In this document: positions 6,961-7,255 of the stretch, one piece after another | How positions within the stretch are numbered: position 1 is the first letter of the stretch | Layout of the letters: every line of letters starts with the position of its first letter | Assembly (NCBI GenBank): GCA_964580675.1 | Contig: CAZOLI010000091.1 | Span: forward strand, 1-7,255 | Direction of reading: 5' to 3' | Source: CAZOLI01 sp964580675 | GTDB taxonomy: Bacteria > Planctomycetota > MHYJ01 > CAYXQY01 | Length of the DNA: 7,255 nt | Notes under the pieces: generated by a model | The model's input: only the letters and a program-made list of their open reading frames with translations | Databases searched by the model: none | What the model was told of the DNA's origin: nothing | Program-made: the position numbers and the translations under genes

Positions 6961-6989
6961 ATTAAACTATAGACACAGGCGTGGATAAA
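6961..6989 (-). promoter_or_regulatory. Weak promoter candidate upstream of the sigma gene
   Basis: In the minus-strand reading, TTTATC (6984-6989) is separated by 17 bp from TTTAAT (6961-6966), about 50 bp before the TTG start of the sigma gene. The -10 element matches the sigma-70 consensus at 5 of 6 positions, while the -35 element matches poorly. An overlapping TATAGT (6966-6971) is an alternative -10. The stretch is the most AT-rich between the sigma gene and the right edge. I could not find a convincing ECF-type promoter motif shared with the spacer before the secreted-protein gene. Confidence 0.22.
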
Positions 6990-7000
6990 CTTATTATGCC

Positions 7001-7198
7001 CTACGCGAAAAGAACAAAACAGGCGATAATGGCACCGAGCGGATTTTCTTTCACTGCAACGCCAATTTCTCGATTTATGCGGCCACCGACGAGAGCGGTG
7101 ATGTAATCGAGCGGATTCAGATCGGTGCTTCTGGGCAGCCGTGTCTTATCTGTCATGAAGGTGAGCCGGTAGCCTATGGGGCGTTCCAGTCGATCCAT
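7001..7198 (-). CDS. Hypothetical short ORF, unrecognised, possibly a gene remnant
   Basis: A 65-codon frame starts at ATG 7198 and stops just after a hydrophobic C-terminus (ENPLGAIIACFVLFA). The frame extends further upstream to a GTG at 7252, but that extension runs through the heptanucleotide repeat and is not credible coding sequence. GAGG lies only 2 nt before the ATG, too close for a good ribosome site. The C-terminal tail could be a single membrane segment. I do not recognise the family. A fragment of a larger gene or a non-coding stretch is as likely. Apart from this frame, the leader ORF, the promoter candidate and the heptamer repeat, I see nothing definable between 6911 and 7255. 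Confidence 0.22.
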   Translation of the reverse strand: MDRLERPIGYRLTFMTDKTRLPRSTDLNPLDYITALVGGRINREIGVAVKENPLGAIIACFVLFA

Positions 7199-7219
7199 TA
7201 CCTCGCTCAACCAAAAATC

Positions 7220-7247
7220 CGAAATACGAAATTCGAAAAACGAAAAA
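7220..7247. repeat. Heptanucleotide tandem repeat, four copies of CGAAAWW
   Basis: Four uninterrupted 7-bp units on the plus strand read CGAAATA, CGAAATT, CGAAAAA and CGAAAAA, with related A-rich sequence just before. On the minus strand the tract would encode a Phe-Glu-Phe-Arg-Ile-Ser-Asp-Phe type peptide, a pattern often seen in spurious ORFs over such repeats. Heptameric tandem repeats are known in intergenic DNA of some bacterial groups, for example the STRR class of cyanobacteria. Whether this one is part of a genome-wide family cannot be told from one copy. Confidence 0.7.
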
Positions 7248-7255
7248 CCCACGGA

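Noticed and set aside
6434..6988. Plus-strand frame of 184 codons over the sigma-factor gene
   Set aside because: It is antisense to convincing sigma regions 2 and 4 and has no recognisable domain.
6996..7106. Plus-strand frame of 36 codons starting ATG at 6996
   Set aside because: It is short, has no ribosome site, and lies opposite another weak frame. There is no reason to prefer it.
1..7255. CRISPR array, tRNA or rRNA
   Set aside because: No regularly spaced identical repeats and no cloverleaf or rRNA-like segments were seen on either strand.

Overview
The window carries one compact minus-strand cluster of three genes, read from right to left: an ECF-type RNA polymerase sigma factor (6281-6910), a very large FecR-type anti-sigma factor (3564-6266), and a large secreted modular protein (75-3518). 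The sigma and anti-sigma genes are 14 bp apart. The secreted-protein gene follows after 45 bp, with no hairpin plus T-tract between, so one operon is the simplest reading.

The main signal is a module of about 440 residues present in two tandem, diverged copies. It is a right-handed parallel beta-helix type module. One copy forms the extracytoplasmic C-terminal half of the anti-sigma factor (3573-4901). The other forms the N-terminal half of the secreted protein (2061-3383). By eye the copies are about two-thirds identical over their whole length. The anti-sigma factor has a FecR-like N-terminus, a single membrane segment, a FecR domain and a PKD domain ahead of its copy. The secreted protein has a signal peptide before its copy, then PKD, fibronectin-III, a second unrelated beta-helix, another Fn3-like segment, a Gly/Ser linker and a CFI-box type C-terminal tail. 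A membrane regulator that wears the same module as the protein encoded next to it suggests a surface-sensing switch controlling a secreted or surface-bound beta-helix protein. It recalls the RsgI anti-sigma factors that sense polysaccharides through carbohydrate-binding modules, but uses a different scaffold. The ligand and any enzymatic activity cannot be read from the sequence.

Left edge (1-74): a perfect GC-rich hairpin follows the last gene. Right edge (6911-7255): this is the probable leader and promoter region of the operon. It also holds a weak hypothetical ORF and a four-copy heptanucleotide tandem repeat.

Organism: an ECF/FecR pair, an exported PKD/Fn3/beta-helix protein and a CFI-box tail point to a Gram-negative environmental bacterium with a large secretome. 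No clear Shine-Dalgarno sequence precedes the two large genes, which would suit a Bacteroidota-like lineage, but a Planctomycetes/Verrucomicrobia-type host is equally open. Composition is uneven: short by-eye samples give about 60-67% GC in the left 2 kb and about 42-57% in the rest.
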